DNA of 43,104 nucleotides from Lactobacillus mulieris (GTDB lineage: Bacteria; Bacillota; Bacilli; Lactobacillales; Lactobacillaceae), in NCBI RefSeq assembly GCF_007095465.1, contig NZ_SDGL01000012.1, positions 1 through 43,104 of the forward strand. The letters are read 5' to 3'. The notes beneath the pieces were generated by a model. The model had not been told where the DNA came from and did not search any database. It saw nothing but the letters and a program-made list of their open reading frames with translations. Within the stretch, counting starts at the first letter, position 1. Every line of letters starts with the position of its first letter. Shown piece after piece: positions 1 to 6,256 of this stretch. A program made the position numbers and the translations under genes.

Positions 1-121
1 CAAAGCCGGTTGGAAATTGCAATTTTAGCTTATAATTTGGCTTATTGTCTAGAAAGATTTAACTAGCACCACGCGTACATTAATATTATAATTCGAAATT
101 ATTATTTTTTCAACGACTTAA

Positions 122-194
122 TGCTGATTGCCAGAATCGAACTGGCGACCTTCTCTTTACGAGGGAGATGCTCTACCGACTGAGCTAAATCAGC
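122..194 (-). tRNA. tRNA-Thr (anticodon CGT)
   Basis: Read on the minus strand this is a 73-nt cloverleaf. The 7-bp acceptor stem is GCTGATT/AATCAGC with discriminator A, the D stem is GCTC/GAGC, and the T arm is GCCAG-TTCGATT-CTGGC. The anticodon loop CTCGTAA gives CGT, which reads ACG (Thr). The 3' CCA is not encoded. The top pair of the anticodon stem is a C-A mismatch (stem TCTCC/AGAGA). The gene has its own promoter just upstream on the minus strand. Bases 1-121, downstream of it, show no gene I can support. Confidence 0.93.
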
Positions 195-204
195 TTAACA
201 AAAA

Positions 205-233
205 ATTATAGCAAAAAACAAACTAGGGTGCAA
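205..233 (-). promoter_or_regulatory. Sigma-A promoter of tRNA-Thr
   Basis: On the minus strand the -35 is TTGCAC (228-233), followed by a 17-bp spacer and a perfect -10 TATAAT (205-210). It ends about 10 bases before the mature 5' end of tRNA-Thr. Confidence 0.75.
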
Positions 234-281
234 TCTAGGCTTTTAATACATATTCTGGCATAATTACTAGCTGGTGATAGT

Positions 282-608
282 ATGAAGGAATATGTTTATT
301 TGTTGATAGCGATTATTGGTGAATTAATAGGTACTACATTGTTGAAAGCATCTGATGGCTTTTCAAAATTGTTTTTGGGGTTGCTGGCATTATTTTCTTA
401 TGCCTCATGTTATTTCTTCTTTTCTAAGTGTTTAAGAACAATTAGTTTAGGAGTCGCATACGCTATTTGGTCAGGAGTAGGAATAGTTATTACTACAGTA
501 ATTGGGATAATATTATGGAAAGAAAAAACTAATCTGATTACAGTACTGGCTATAATTATGATTATCATTGGCATCATTTTACTGAATTTAACGACTACTA
601 ATAAATAA
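282..608 (+). CDS. Small multidrug resistance (SMR) family efflux protein
   Basis: This is a 108-residue integral membrane protein with four hydrophobic segments (about 3-21, 29-49, 55-78, 84-103), the size and layout of EmrE/QacC proteins. The essential SMR glutamate is at position 14, inside the family pattern IAxxxExxGTTxLKxSxGF. SMR proteins exchange protons for lipophilic cations such as quaternary ammonium compounds and usually act as dimers. It is a single gene. Many SMR transporters work as two-gene pairs, but no partner is visible here, so a homodimer is likely. The ATG at 282 has only a weak ribosome site (GGTGAT). No clear terminator follows. Assignment to SMR is firm; the substrate is not known, and a Gdx-type guanidinium exporter cannot be excluded. 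Confidence 0.88.
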   Translation: MKEYVYLLIAIIGELIGTTLLKASDGFSKLFLGLLALFSYASCYFFFSKCLRTISLGVAYAIWSGVGIVITTVIGIILWKEKTNLITVLAIIMIIIGIILLNLTTTNK

Positions 609-795
609 TTGTGTAATAAATAGTTAGGTTTTGTAATTTTTGTAATTCTAATCTCGCAAAAAGATGAATAAAGCCATATTTAATATTACAAATATTTCAA
701 ATTGTAACATTAGACATAATATTTTTAATAATCTATCTATAGCTGTGTAACTTTTCTGAAATATTCGCCTGCTAGTATATATCATGTCAATTGAA

Positions 796-820
796 TGACA
801 GACGAAATTTTGACAGACGA
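796..820 (+). repeat. Short direct repeat in the apf leader
   Basis: The 10-mer TGACAGACGA occurs at 796-805 and again at 811-820, 15 bases apart, just before the apf ribosome site. The function is unknown. The rest of the 609-849 gap is AT-rich and I could not fix a promoter in it with confidence. Confidence 0.5.
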
Positions 821-849
821 GAAAAGTTATTATTAAGGAGAGATTATTC

Positions 850-1623
850 TTGAAAAACGCAAAGTCTATCAGATTAAATTCATTATTTACGAAATTTATG
901 GCAGTTGCAGCAGTTACTTTAACTGGTGTAATGGCAACTAACTTGAAATCAAATACTGCACACGCTGCAACTATTGTTAACAATGATACTGATGTTGTAA
1001 CTATTAACTATGTTCCAGGATATGGTATTGCAATTTGGGACAATCCAGATAATCCACAATTGAAGAACAATAACAAGCTTCAACATGCAACTAGTTGGAA
1101 AGTCTTTGAAACTGCATATGATAGTCAAGGCAACAAATGGTATGATTTAGGTGGTGGACAATGGATTGAAGCCAAATGGACTAAAGCTGGTCTTAATAGT
1201 GTCAACCCATATGTAGCTTTTAATCAAGTGGCTTCACAAAGCAGTAGCTACTCTTCATCTACTCAAGCATCAAATCAAGTTGCTAATACAGCTAGTTATG
1301 CAAATGCTGCTTCTTCAAATAACTACAGTTCAGCCTCAACAACTAGTTCAACTTCAACTACAACAAGCACAACTAGTTCATACACTTCAACTGCAACTGG
1401 TTCTGAAGCAGATGCTAAAGCTTGGATTGCAAATAAAGAATCTGGTGGTTCTTACACTGCACAAAACGGTCAATACTATGGTAAATACCAACTTTCAATC
1501 AGTTACTTGAATGGTGACTTATCAGCTACTAACCAAGAAAAGGTTGCTGATAACTACGTATACAGCCGTTATGGTTCATGGACTGCTGCTAAGGCCTTCT
1601 GGTTAGCTAATGGTTGGTACTAA
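850..1623 (+). CDS. apf: Aggregation-promoting factor Apf-like secreted surface protein
   Basis: The TTG start at 850 lies nine bases after a strong AAGGAG site (835-840). The 257-residue protein has a Sec signal peptide (charged N-terminus, hydrophobic 16-30, cleavage predicted after AHA at about 39). Next comes an SH3-like surface domain of the Lactobacillus type (about 40-115, with the pattern TINYVPGYGIAIWD and WI.AKW), then a Ser/Thr/Ala/Gln-rich linker (about 118-184). The C-terminal domain (about 185-257) starts AWIANKESGG and ends FWLANGWY, the signature of Lactobacillus Apf proteins. Its Glu197 sits where lysozyme-like domains have a catalytic Glu. Apf proteins are abundant cell-surface proteins linked to aggregation, adhesion and cell shape. 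Gasseri-group strains often carry two tandem apf genes; only one is present here. It is monocistronic, with a long leader (609-849) and its own terminator. Confidence 0.9.
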   Translation: MKNAKSIRLNSLFTKFMAVAAVTLTGVMATNLKSNTAHAATIVNNDTDVVTINYVPGYGIAIWDNPDNPQLKNNNKLQHATSWKVFETAYDSQGNKWYDLGGGQWIEAKWTKAGLNSVNPYVAFNQVASQSSSYSSSTQASNQVANTASYANAASSNNYSSASTTSSTSTTTSTTSSYTSTATGSEADAKAWIANKESGGSYTAQNGQYYGKYQLSISYLNGDLSATNQEKVADNYVYSRYGSWTAAKAFWLANGWY

Positions 1624-1655
1624 TATTTTTGAATTTATTCTGAACAAATATAAAT

Positions 1656-1687
1656 AAAAGGACTCCTTGAGGAGTCCTTTTTCTTTT
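1656..1687 (+). terminator. Intrinsic terminator of apf
   Basis: Arms AAAAGGACTCC (1656-1666) and GGAGTCCTTTT (1671-1681) close on the tetraloop TTGA and are followed by a T-rich tract. Confidence 0.93.
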
Positions 1688-1742
1688 TGGGATAAAATTA
1701 TGGTACTATTTATGTTTGTAATATACTTAATAGGAGAGAAGT

Positions 1743-2312
1743 ATGAGTAAAACAATTTACTTAGTTCGTCATGGACAGACTGTTTTTAATTATTATCACA
1801 AAGTTCAAGGAAGGGTAGATTCACCTCTAACAGTCTTAGGACAAATGCAAGCAAAAGTTACAGGTGATTTTTTTAGAAAAAATGGGATAAAATTTGATAA
1901 AGCCTTTTGCTCAACTCAAGAAAGAGCATCTGATACGTTAGAATTTATTACTGAAAGAAAAATGTCATATGAAAGACTGAAAGATATGCGTGAGAAGTGG
2001 TATGGAATTTATGAGGGGCAAGATGAAGTCACTTTACCATGGAATCATGGAAGTGTGGCAGATCCTACTATGGAAGCAGACTTTTTGGCCGTAGATAGAA
2101 TGAAAAGAGCTATTGAATATATTAAAAAACAGCTTGCAGATGGAGAAACCGCAATTGCAGTTGGTCACGGAGCAATTTTAGGAATGTATGTAAGAAATAT
2201 TTTCCCTGAAACTAACTTTCATTTTGAAAATTGTAGTGTAGTTAAATTAATTTTTGATGGTGATAAAGTAGAATTTGCTGGTAGCTATTGTCCAGCTAAA
2301 GGAATGAAATAG
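1743..2312 (+). CDS. Histidine phosphatase family protein (phosphoglycerate mutase-like)
   Basis: This 189-residue protein of the histidine phosphatase superfamily carries the phosphohistidine motif LVRHGQT with His10, a core Arg at 61 (STQERASDT), the acid/base Glu near 84 (MREKWYG) and the second catalytic His142 (VGHGAI). These residues support an active phosphatase or mutase. The substrate cannot be read from sequence: related small Lactobacillus enzymes are annotated as phosphoglycerate mutase, alpha-ribazole phosphatase or broad sugar-phosphate phosphatases, and this one is short for a glycolytic mutase (about 230-250 residues). The start at 1743 follows TAGGAGAGAAGT. It is a single gene between the apf terminator and the tRNA-Gln promoter. 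Confidence 0.85.
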   Translation: MSKTIYLVRHGQTVFNYYHKVQGRVDSPLTVLGQMQAKVTGDFFRKNGIKFDKAFCSTQERASDTLEFITERKMSYERLKDMREKWYGIYEGQDEVTLPWNHGSVADPTMEADFLAVDRMKRAIEYIKKQLADGETAIAVGHGAILGMYVRNIFPETNFHFENCSVVKLIFDGDKVEFAGSYCPAKGMK

Positions 2313-2342
2313 CAGAATATTTCAAGTTTTTTAATTTTTTTG

Positions 2343-2371
2343 TTGACGAGAATAAAATTATTGGGTATTAT
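2343..2371 (+). promoter_or_regulatory. Sigma-A promoter of the first tRNA-Gln
   Basis: A -35 TTGACG (2343-2348), an exact 17-bp spacer and a -10 TATTAT (2366-2371) place a start near 2378, about 32 bases before mature tRNA-Gln. Confidence 0.75.
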
Positions 2372-2409
2372 ATTATTTGTTGAGCAACAAGTAAAAGCTC
2401 ACAAACGAT

Positions 2410-2481
2410 TGGGTTATAGCCAAGTGGTAAGGCAACGGTTTTTGGTACCGTCATGCACTGGTTCGAATCCAGTTAACCCAA
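2410..2481 (+). tRNA. tRNA-Gln (anticodon TTG), copy 1
   Basis: A 72-nt cloverleaf with a fully paired acceptor stem TGGGTTA/TAACCCA and discriminator A. The anticodon stem is ACGGT/ACCGT around the loop TTTTGGT, anticodon TTG, reading CAA/CAG. It has the U1-A72 pair that bacterial GatCAB prefers in tRNA-Gln, matching gatCAB later in the window. It is flanked by its own promoter and terminator. Confidence 0.95.
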
Positions 2482-2488
2482 TAGAGGT

Positions 2489-2522
2489 AGCTCTGAATCG
2501 TAAGATTCAGAGCTTTTTTTTC
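2489..2522 (+). terminator. Terminator after tRNA-Gln copy 1
   Basis: An 11-bp perfect stem AGCTCTGAATC/GATTCAGAGCT with loop GTAA (2489-2514) is followed by a run of eight or nine T. It separates the tRNA from the dehydrogenase gene. Confidence 0.95.
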
Positions 2523-2576
2523 GAAAAAACTAGTAATGAGAGTATAATAAGCTATTATTTGTAAAGGAGAATGGTT

Positions 2577-3449
2577 ATGAGAAGAGTAGGGATTATTGGT
2601 CTAGGAAATGTTGGTGCAACTGCAGCGTTTAACCTTTTTACTCATGGCTACTGTGATGAAATTGTTTTGCTAGATGTTAATGAAGCCAAAATGCAGGCTG
2701 AAGCTATTGACTTGTTAGATACGTTGCCAGTCAATGACCATGAAGTTAAAGTTTATTATGGTGACTGGGATAAATTAAGGGATGCTGATTTAATTATTGC
2801 AGGCTTTGGTGTGAAGGTAACTAGTAGTAGTGAAGAATTAGCAATTAATAGTCGCAATGCACAAAGTGTTGGTCAAAAAATTAAAGCCAGTGGTTTTAAT
2901 GGAATAATCATTAATATTGCAAATCCTTGTGATGTCATTACGACTGTTTTACAAAAGACTACGGATTTACCCAAGCAAAAGGTATTTGGAATTGGAACGA
3001 TGCTAGATAGCGTGCGCTTGCGTCGAGTAATTAGCGAAAAGTTGGAATTAAACAGTAAGCAAATTGGTGGCTTTGTACTTGGTGAACATGGACTTTGTGA
3101 TTTTATTGCGTGGTCAACTGTTAATCACGAATTTTCTGATGCTGAAAAAGCTGAAATTGCAAATGAAGCCAAAAGCAATGCCGAGAAATTAATTGCAGGT
3201 AAAGGTTTTACTAATTGGGCAGTTACAAGTGCTGCGATGGAATTAGTGCGTGCAGTTTTAACTGATGAATATTTTTATACAGTTTGTTCCGTTTATGTTG
3301 AAGAATATGGTATTTATTTAGGCTATCCTGCAGTAATAGGAAAAAATGGTGTTGAAAAAATTGCTCAATTATCATTACCTAGCGATGAAGAGTATCATTT
3401 GCAGGAAGCTATAGCTTTAATCAAAGAGCATTTAGCTGAAATTGATTAA
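2577..3449 (+). CDS. hicD: L-lactate / L-2-hydroxyisocaproate dehydrogenase family protein
   Basis: An NAD-dependent 2-hydroxyacid dehydrogenase of the LDH/malate dehydrogenase fold, about 290 residues. It shows the dinucleotide motif GLGNVG (about 8-13), the NPCD segment (about 117), the catalytic Asp and Arg in MLDSVRLRR (about 142-150) and the catalytic His in LGEHG (about 171). The mobile substrate loop (KVTSSSEELAINSRN) lacks the Arg of true lactate dehydrogenases at the equivalent of position 109, so a branched 2-oxoacid such as 2-oxoisocaproate is more likely than pyruvate. Start choice: an ATG at 2571 directly abuts the AAAGGAGA site and is too close, whereas ATG 2577 has six-base spacing. 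A -10-like TATAAT is at 2543-2548. It is monocistronic between two tRNA units. The family is certain; the substrate is inferred. Confidence 0.82.
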   Translation: MRRVGIIGLGNVGATAAFNLFTHGYCDEIVLLDVNEAKMQAEAIDLLDTLPVNDHEVKVYYGDWDKLRDADLIIAGFGVKVTSSSEELAINSRNAQSVGQKIKASGFNGIIINIANPCDVITTVLQKTTDLPKQKVFGIGTMLDSVRLRRVISEKLELNSKQIGGFVLGEHGLCDFIAWSTVNHEFSDAEKAEIANEAKSNAEKLIAGKGFTNWAVTSAAMELVRAVLTDEYFYTVCSVYVEEYGIYLGYPAVIGKNGVEKIAQLSLPSDEEYHLQEAIALIKEHLAEID

Positions 3450-3485
3450 TTTAAAGAATGTTACTCAAAAAGTTTAATTTATCTC

Positions 3486-3514
3486 TTGCATTTTTTTGAT
3501 AAATTAGATATCAT
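3486..3514 (+). promoter_or_regulatory. Promoter of the tRNA-Tyr / tRNA-Gln unit
   Basis: A -35 TTGCAT (3486-3491), a 17-bp spacer and a -10 TATCAT (3509-3514). The same hexamers and spacing recur in front of tRNA-Leu at 17104. Confidence 0.75.
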
Positions 3515-3530
3515 AGTTAAGTAACGTTTC

Positions 3531-3612
3531 GGAGGAGTAGCGAAGTGGCTAAACGCGGCGGTCTGTAAAACCGCTCTCCCTGAGTTCGGTGGTTCGAATC
3601 CACTCTCCTCCA
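3531..3612 (+). tRNA. tRNA-Tyr (anticodon GTA)
   Basis: An 82-nt class II tRNA with acceptor stem GGAGGAG/CTCCTCC and discriminator A. The anticodon stem GCGGT/ACCGC surrounds the loop CTGTAAA (anticodon GTA), followed by a long variable arm. It lies six bases upstream of the second tRNA-Gln and shares its promoter. Confidence 0.96.
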
Positions 3613-3618
3613 CTTGAT

Positions 3619-3690
3619 TTGGTTATAGCCAAGTGGTAAGGCAACGGTTTTTGGTACCGTCATGCACTGGTTCGAATCCAGTTAACCCAA
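3619..3690 (+). tRNA. tRNA-Gln (anticodon TTG), copy 2, variant acceptor stem
   Basis: Identical to copy 1 except that position 2 is T instead of G. The acceptor stem becomes TTGGTTA/TAACCCA with a T2-C71 mismatch just inside the U1-A72 pair. All other stems are intact. It is co-transcribed behind tRNA-Tyr and ends before the terminator at 3725. The mismatch could weaken processing, charging or amidation; whether the gene is functional cannot be told from sequence. Confidence 0.9.
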
Positions 3691-3724
3691 TAGTGTTTTT
3701 AGAACACCCAACCCGAAAAAAATA

Positions 3725-3752
3725 GCTCGCCAATTGGTGAGCGTTTTTTTTT
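3725..3752 (+). terminator. Terminator of the tRNA-Tyr / tRNA-Gln unit
   Basis: A 9-bp stem GCTCGCCAA/TTGGTGAGC with one G-T pair, near-palindromic (3725-3742), is followed by nine T. A small GTGTT/AACAC hairpin lies just before it. Confidence 0.85.
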
Positions 3753-3813
3753 ACTAAAAAAAACCTTTTTGTTAAAGTATGTAAGATTATTGTTTATACT
3801 CAGAGGTGATAAC

Positions 3814-4926
3814 GTGCCAAGAATTGTTAAAGTAGGCGCTGGTGGCGATGAAATCGATTGGAAAGAAGCTCTAAAAAATCTCAGGGCGGATGATATGTTA
3901 CTCTTAAAGCCTGGTTTTTATGAATTAGAACAGGGCATTTCAGCTTGTGATGTTACTATCAAGGGGACTGGAGCAAGTCCAGAAGATACTGTAATCGATG
4001 GGTATATTTCTGTATCACCTGATAGCAGATATGTAACGCTAGAGAACTTGACTATTAATACTATTGGGGAAAGAAATGCGCTTTTTATTCCTTATAATGC
4101 AGATACTTATTTAACACTGAGAAACTGTGTTATAAAGACAGAGATTAATGAAAATGCAGCAATAGCGTTAAATGGAAAATGTACAGTTGAGTTATATTCA
4201 TGTCGGGTAATAAATGGTAGTGTATCGTTCTTTTCTGGATCAGATTTTAGGCTTGAAATGAATGATTCTCAAATAGATTATCCCGTTACCGATTATTGTG
4301 GATTAGCATTAGAGGGAATTGGAACTGCAATAATAAATAATTCAACTGTAAATTCAAGTATCAATACTTTTTCTGATACTAATATTGAATTAGTTATAAA
4401 TAATTCTAGATTACGTGATGTTCATTTAGCAGGGCAAACTTGGTTGAATATGCTTAATTGTCAAATATATTCTAAAGAAGACAATGCTTTTACTAGTGAC
4501 GATGAATGTTGGTTAAATATTGCAAATTCTGTATTTAGTGGAGGCATGTATTTAGATGGTTCAACAACTATGCTACTTCAAAATAGTAAGTGTGATCGTT
4601 TAATGGCTATTGCAGGCACTAAAACAACAATGACTAATTCTCTTTGTAAGTCACATGCTGACTTTCAACAAAATGCGAGTTGTGATGCTACCCGATCTAC
4701 TTTTAATGGTAGTGAAGAATTTGAATTCTTCTTAGCTGTAAATGGAGAAGCTGAGTTTAAGGGACATGATATTATTTTGAACCCTAATGGTGCCACATTA
4801 GCAGTTCAAGATGACGCTATTTTTAGAACTAACGTTTTATCTAGTGATCAAAAGGCACTAAGCGTAGAATATACTAATTTGCCGAATGTAAATATTTTGG
4901 GATTAAAGTGGGAAAAAAGAAAATAA
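3814..4926 (+). CDS. Predicted cytoplasmic right-handed beta-helix protein, unknown function
   Basis: A protein of about 370 residues with no signal peptide or membrane segment. From about residue 25 it reads as repeated short beta strands of the pectate-lyase/carbohydrate-binding beta-helix type (recurring patterns such as VTLENLTI, LTLRNCVI, VELYSCRV, AIINNSTV, LNMLNCQIY, TMLLQNSK), with one turn roughly every 20-25 residues. Asn and Cys recur at equivalent turn positions. No catalytic Asp/Lys/Arg cluster of a real pectate lyase is obvious, so it may be structural or ligand-binding. Start: GTG 3814 follows CAGAGGTGATAAC, a good ribosome site; an in-frame ATG at 3769 has no site and adds unrelated residues. 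It stands alone between the tRNA terminator and a GntR regulator. A second, different beta-helix protein (DUF3737) lies at 34506. Confidence 0.65.
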   Translation: MPRIVKVGAGGDEIDWKEALKNLRADDMLLLKPGFYELEQGISACDVTIKGTGASPEDTVIDGYISVSPDSRYVTLENLTINTIGERNALFIPYNADTYLTLRNCVIKTEINENAAIALNGKCTVELYSCRVINGSVSFFSGSDFRLEMNDSQIDYPVTDYCGLALEGIGTAIINNSTVNSSINTFSDTNIELVINNSRLRDVHLAGQTWLNMLNCQIYSKEDNAFTSDDECWLNIANSVFSGGMYLDGSTTMLLQNSKCDRLMAIAGTKTTMTNSLCKSHADFQQNASCDATRSTFNGSEEFEFFLAVNGEAEFKGHDIILNPNGATLAVQDDAIFRTNVLSSDQKALSVEYTNLPNVNILGLKWEKRK

Positions 4927-5017
4927 TTCATTATTTTTCAGAATGATGAAATCTAGACCAATTTGCTCTACAATATGTTTATACAACTTGATGACCTAAT
5001 TCTGGGAGGCGATAAGA

Positions 5018-5719
5018 ATGCAGGAACCAATTTACATAAAAATTCATAATCAAATTAAGCAAGATATCGAAAACCGCGTATATAAAGTTGGAGAAAGAAT
5101 TCCTGCGGAAAGGCAGTTAGCACAGGAATTTGGGGTTTCAAGAATGACATTGAGACAAGCTATAAAAACGCTTGAAGATGAAGGAATCCTGGAAAGACGA
5201 CTAGGGAGTGGTACATATGTATCAAGTCAAAAAGTTCAGGAAAAAATGTCAGGTGTTATGAGCTTTACGCAAATTACAAGGGCCAATGGCCAAGTACCAT
5301 CTTCGAAACTACTTTCTTATCGAATTACTAAACCGTTTTTGTCTGAAAAAGAAAGATTGAAAATTAACGAGAACGACAATGTTCTCAGAATGGAGAGAAT
5401 TCGGTATGCGGATGATATTCCTATTTGTTTTGAAGTAGTAACTATTCCTCAAAAATTAATAAAAAATTTTTCAAAACATGATATTTCGACTAGTTTATAT
5501 AAGACTTTAGAAGAAAAAGGTGGATATAAGATTGGAAGTGTAGTTGAAAATATTGGGGCAAGTATTGCTAATGAAAATGATGCAAGGTACTTAAAAATTC
5601 ATAGAGGAGATGCCTTGGTTACTCGGCGACAAGTAACTACTTTAACTGATGGGCAGCCATTTGAATATACGCGTGCGGAGTATGTAGCTGAAAGATTCGA
5701 ATTTACATTTTCACGATAA
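5018..5719 (+). CDS. GntR-family regulator, HutC/UTRA subfamily
   Basis: A 233-residue DNA-binding protein. The N-terminal winged helix-turn-helix (about 5-70) contains the standard GntR pattern PAERQLAQEFGVSRMTLRQA and the wing segment LERRLGSGTYVS. The rest (about 85-231) is a UTRA effector domain, which in this subfamily binds small sugar phosphates or other metabolites and releases DNA. The start at 5018 follows GGGAGGCGAT. It stands alone with a shared terminator, so its target is not evident from operon structure. The divergently oriented wall-polymer genes and the beta-helix gene are the nearest candidates, but no operator was identified. NagR/YvoA-like or trehalose-repressor-like roles are possible by similarity only. 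Confidence 0.9.
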   Translation: MQEPIYIKIHNQIKQDIENRVYKVGERIPAERQLAQEFGVSRMTLRQAIKTLEDEGILERRLGSGTYVSSQKVQEKMSGVMSFTQITRANGQVPSSKLLSYRITKPFLSEKERLKINENDNVLRMERIRYADDIPICFEVVTIPQKLIKNFSKHDISTSLYKTLEEKGGYKIGSVVENIGASIANENDARYLKIHRGDALVTRRQVTTLTDGQPFEYTRAEYVAERFEFTFSR

Positions 5720-5750
5720 AAGGAGATGCATAGCGCATCTCCTTTTATTT
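5718..5750. terminator. Bidirectional terminator between gntR and tagD
   Basis: A stem of about 12 bp (AAAGGAGATGC paired with GCATCTCCTTT, loop 5730-5734) has A-rich and T-rich flanks. It overlaps the stop codons of both convergent genes and can serve both strands. Confidence 0.88.
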
Positions 5751-6131
5751 TAAATCTTCCTTTATTTTGGTAGTTGATATTCCAGGAGTTCTTGGAAGAT
5801 AGACCACATCACAATATGGCTTTAAGAAGTCAAATTTTCCTTTCCAATCGTCTCCCATTACAAAAGTATTGATATCATATTTTTGTACATCTTTTATTTT
5901 TTGATCCCAGTCTTCTTCTGGAATAACTTCATCGACGTATTTAATAGCTTCAAGGATATATTTTCTCTCAGCATATGAATTGTAAGCCTCTTTATGTTTC
6001 TTGAATTCATTAAATTCATCGGTTGAAAGACCTACGATTAAATAATCGCCCAATTCTTTAGCTCGTTTTAATAAGCGGACATGTCCATAGTGTAACAAAT
6101 CAAATGTTCCATAAGTAATTACTTTTTTCAT
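5745..6131 (-). CDS. tagD: Glycerol-3-phosphate cytidylyltransferase
   Basis: This 128-residue protein matches the TagD/TarD family in length and motifs. The nucleotide-binding HxGH is HYGH at 14-17, and RTPGISTT lies at 114-121. It makes CDP-glycerol from CTP and sn-glycerol 3-phosphate in the cytoplasm, the activated donor for poly(glycerol phosphate) teichoic acid. It is read on the minus strand, divergent across 125 bp from a CDP-glycerol glycerophosphotransferase gene that would use its product. The ribosome site AAAGGAG precedes the ATG (minus strand, near 6145). Putting the donor enzyme on the opposite strand from the polymer operon allows separate control. Confidence 0.95.
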   Translation of the reverse strand: MKKVITYGTFDLLHYGHVRLLKRAKELGDYLIVGLSTDEFNEFKKHKEAYNSYAERKYILEAIKYVDEVIPEEDWDQKIKDVQKYDINTFVMGDDWKGKFDFLKPYCDVVYLPRTPGISTTKIKEDLK

Positions 6132-6256
6132 AGCATAAGCTCCTTTATTACTTGATTAATAGTATCATACTTTAAGAAAAGACAAAACTTTGATAAAGCT
6201 TTCATGTAGGGGTCCTTTTTTGCTAAAATTTGATAGTAAGAATAGGGAGGATATTC

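Larger units (their letters stand above)
2412..3693 (+). repeat. 73-bp direct repeat formed by the two tRNA-Gln copies
   Basis: Bases 2412-2484 and 3621-3693 are identical over 73 bp and differ at the base just before (G at 2411, T at 3620). They flank hicD and tRNA-Tyr, so recombination between them could delete about 1.2 kb. Confidence 0.9.

Noticed and set aside
648..983. Minus-strand open frame across the apf leader and start
   Set aside because: Overlaps the well-supported apf start and promoter region; no ribosome site; composition is that of a shadow frame.
2340..2564. Plus-strand open frame across tRNA-Gln copy 1
   Set aside because: Covers a tRNA, its promoter and its terminator; not a protein gene.
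2410..3693. Mobile element using tRNA-Gln as attachment site
   Set aside because: The repeats are whole tRNA copies and the enclosed DNA holds only hicD and tRNA-Tyr; no integrase.
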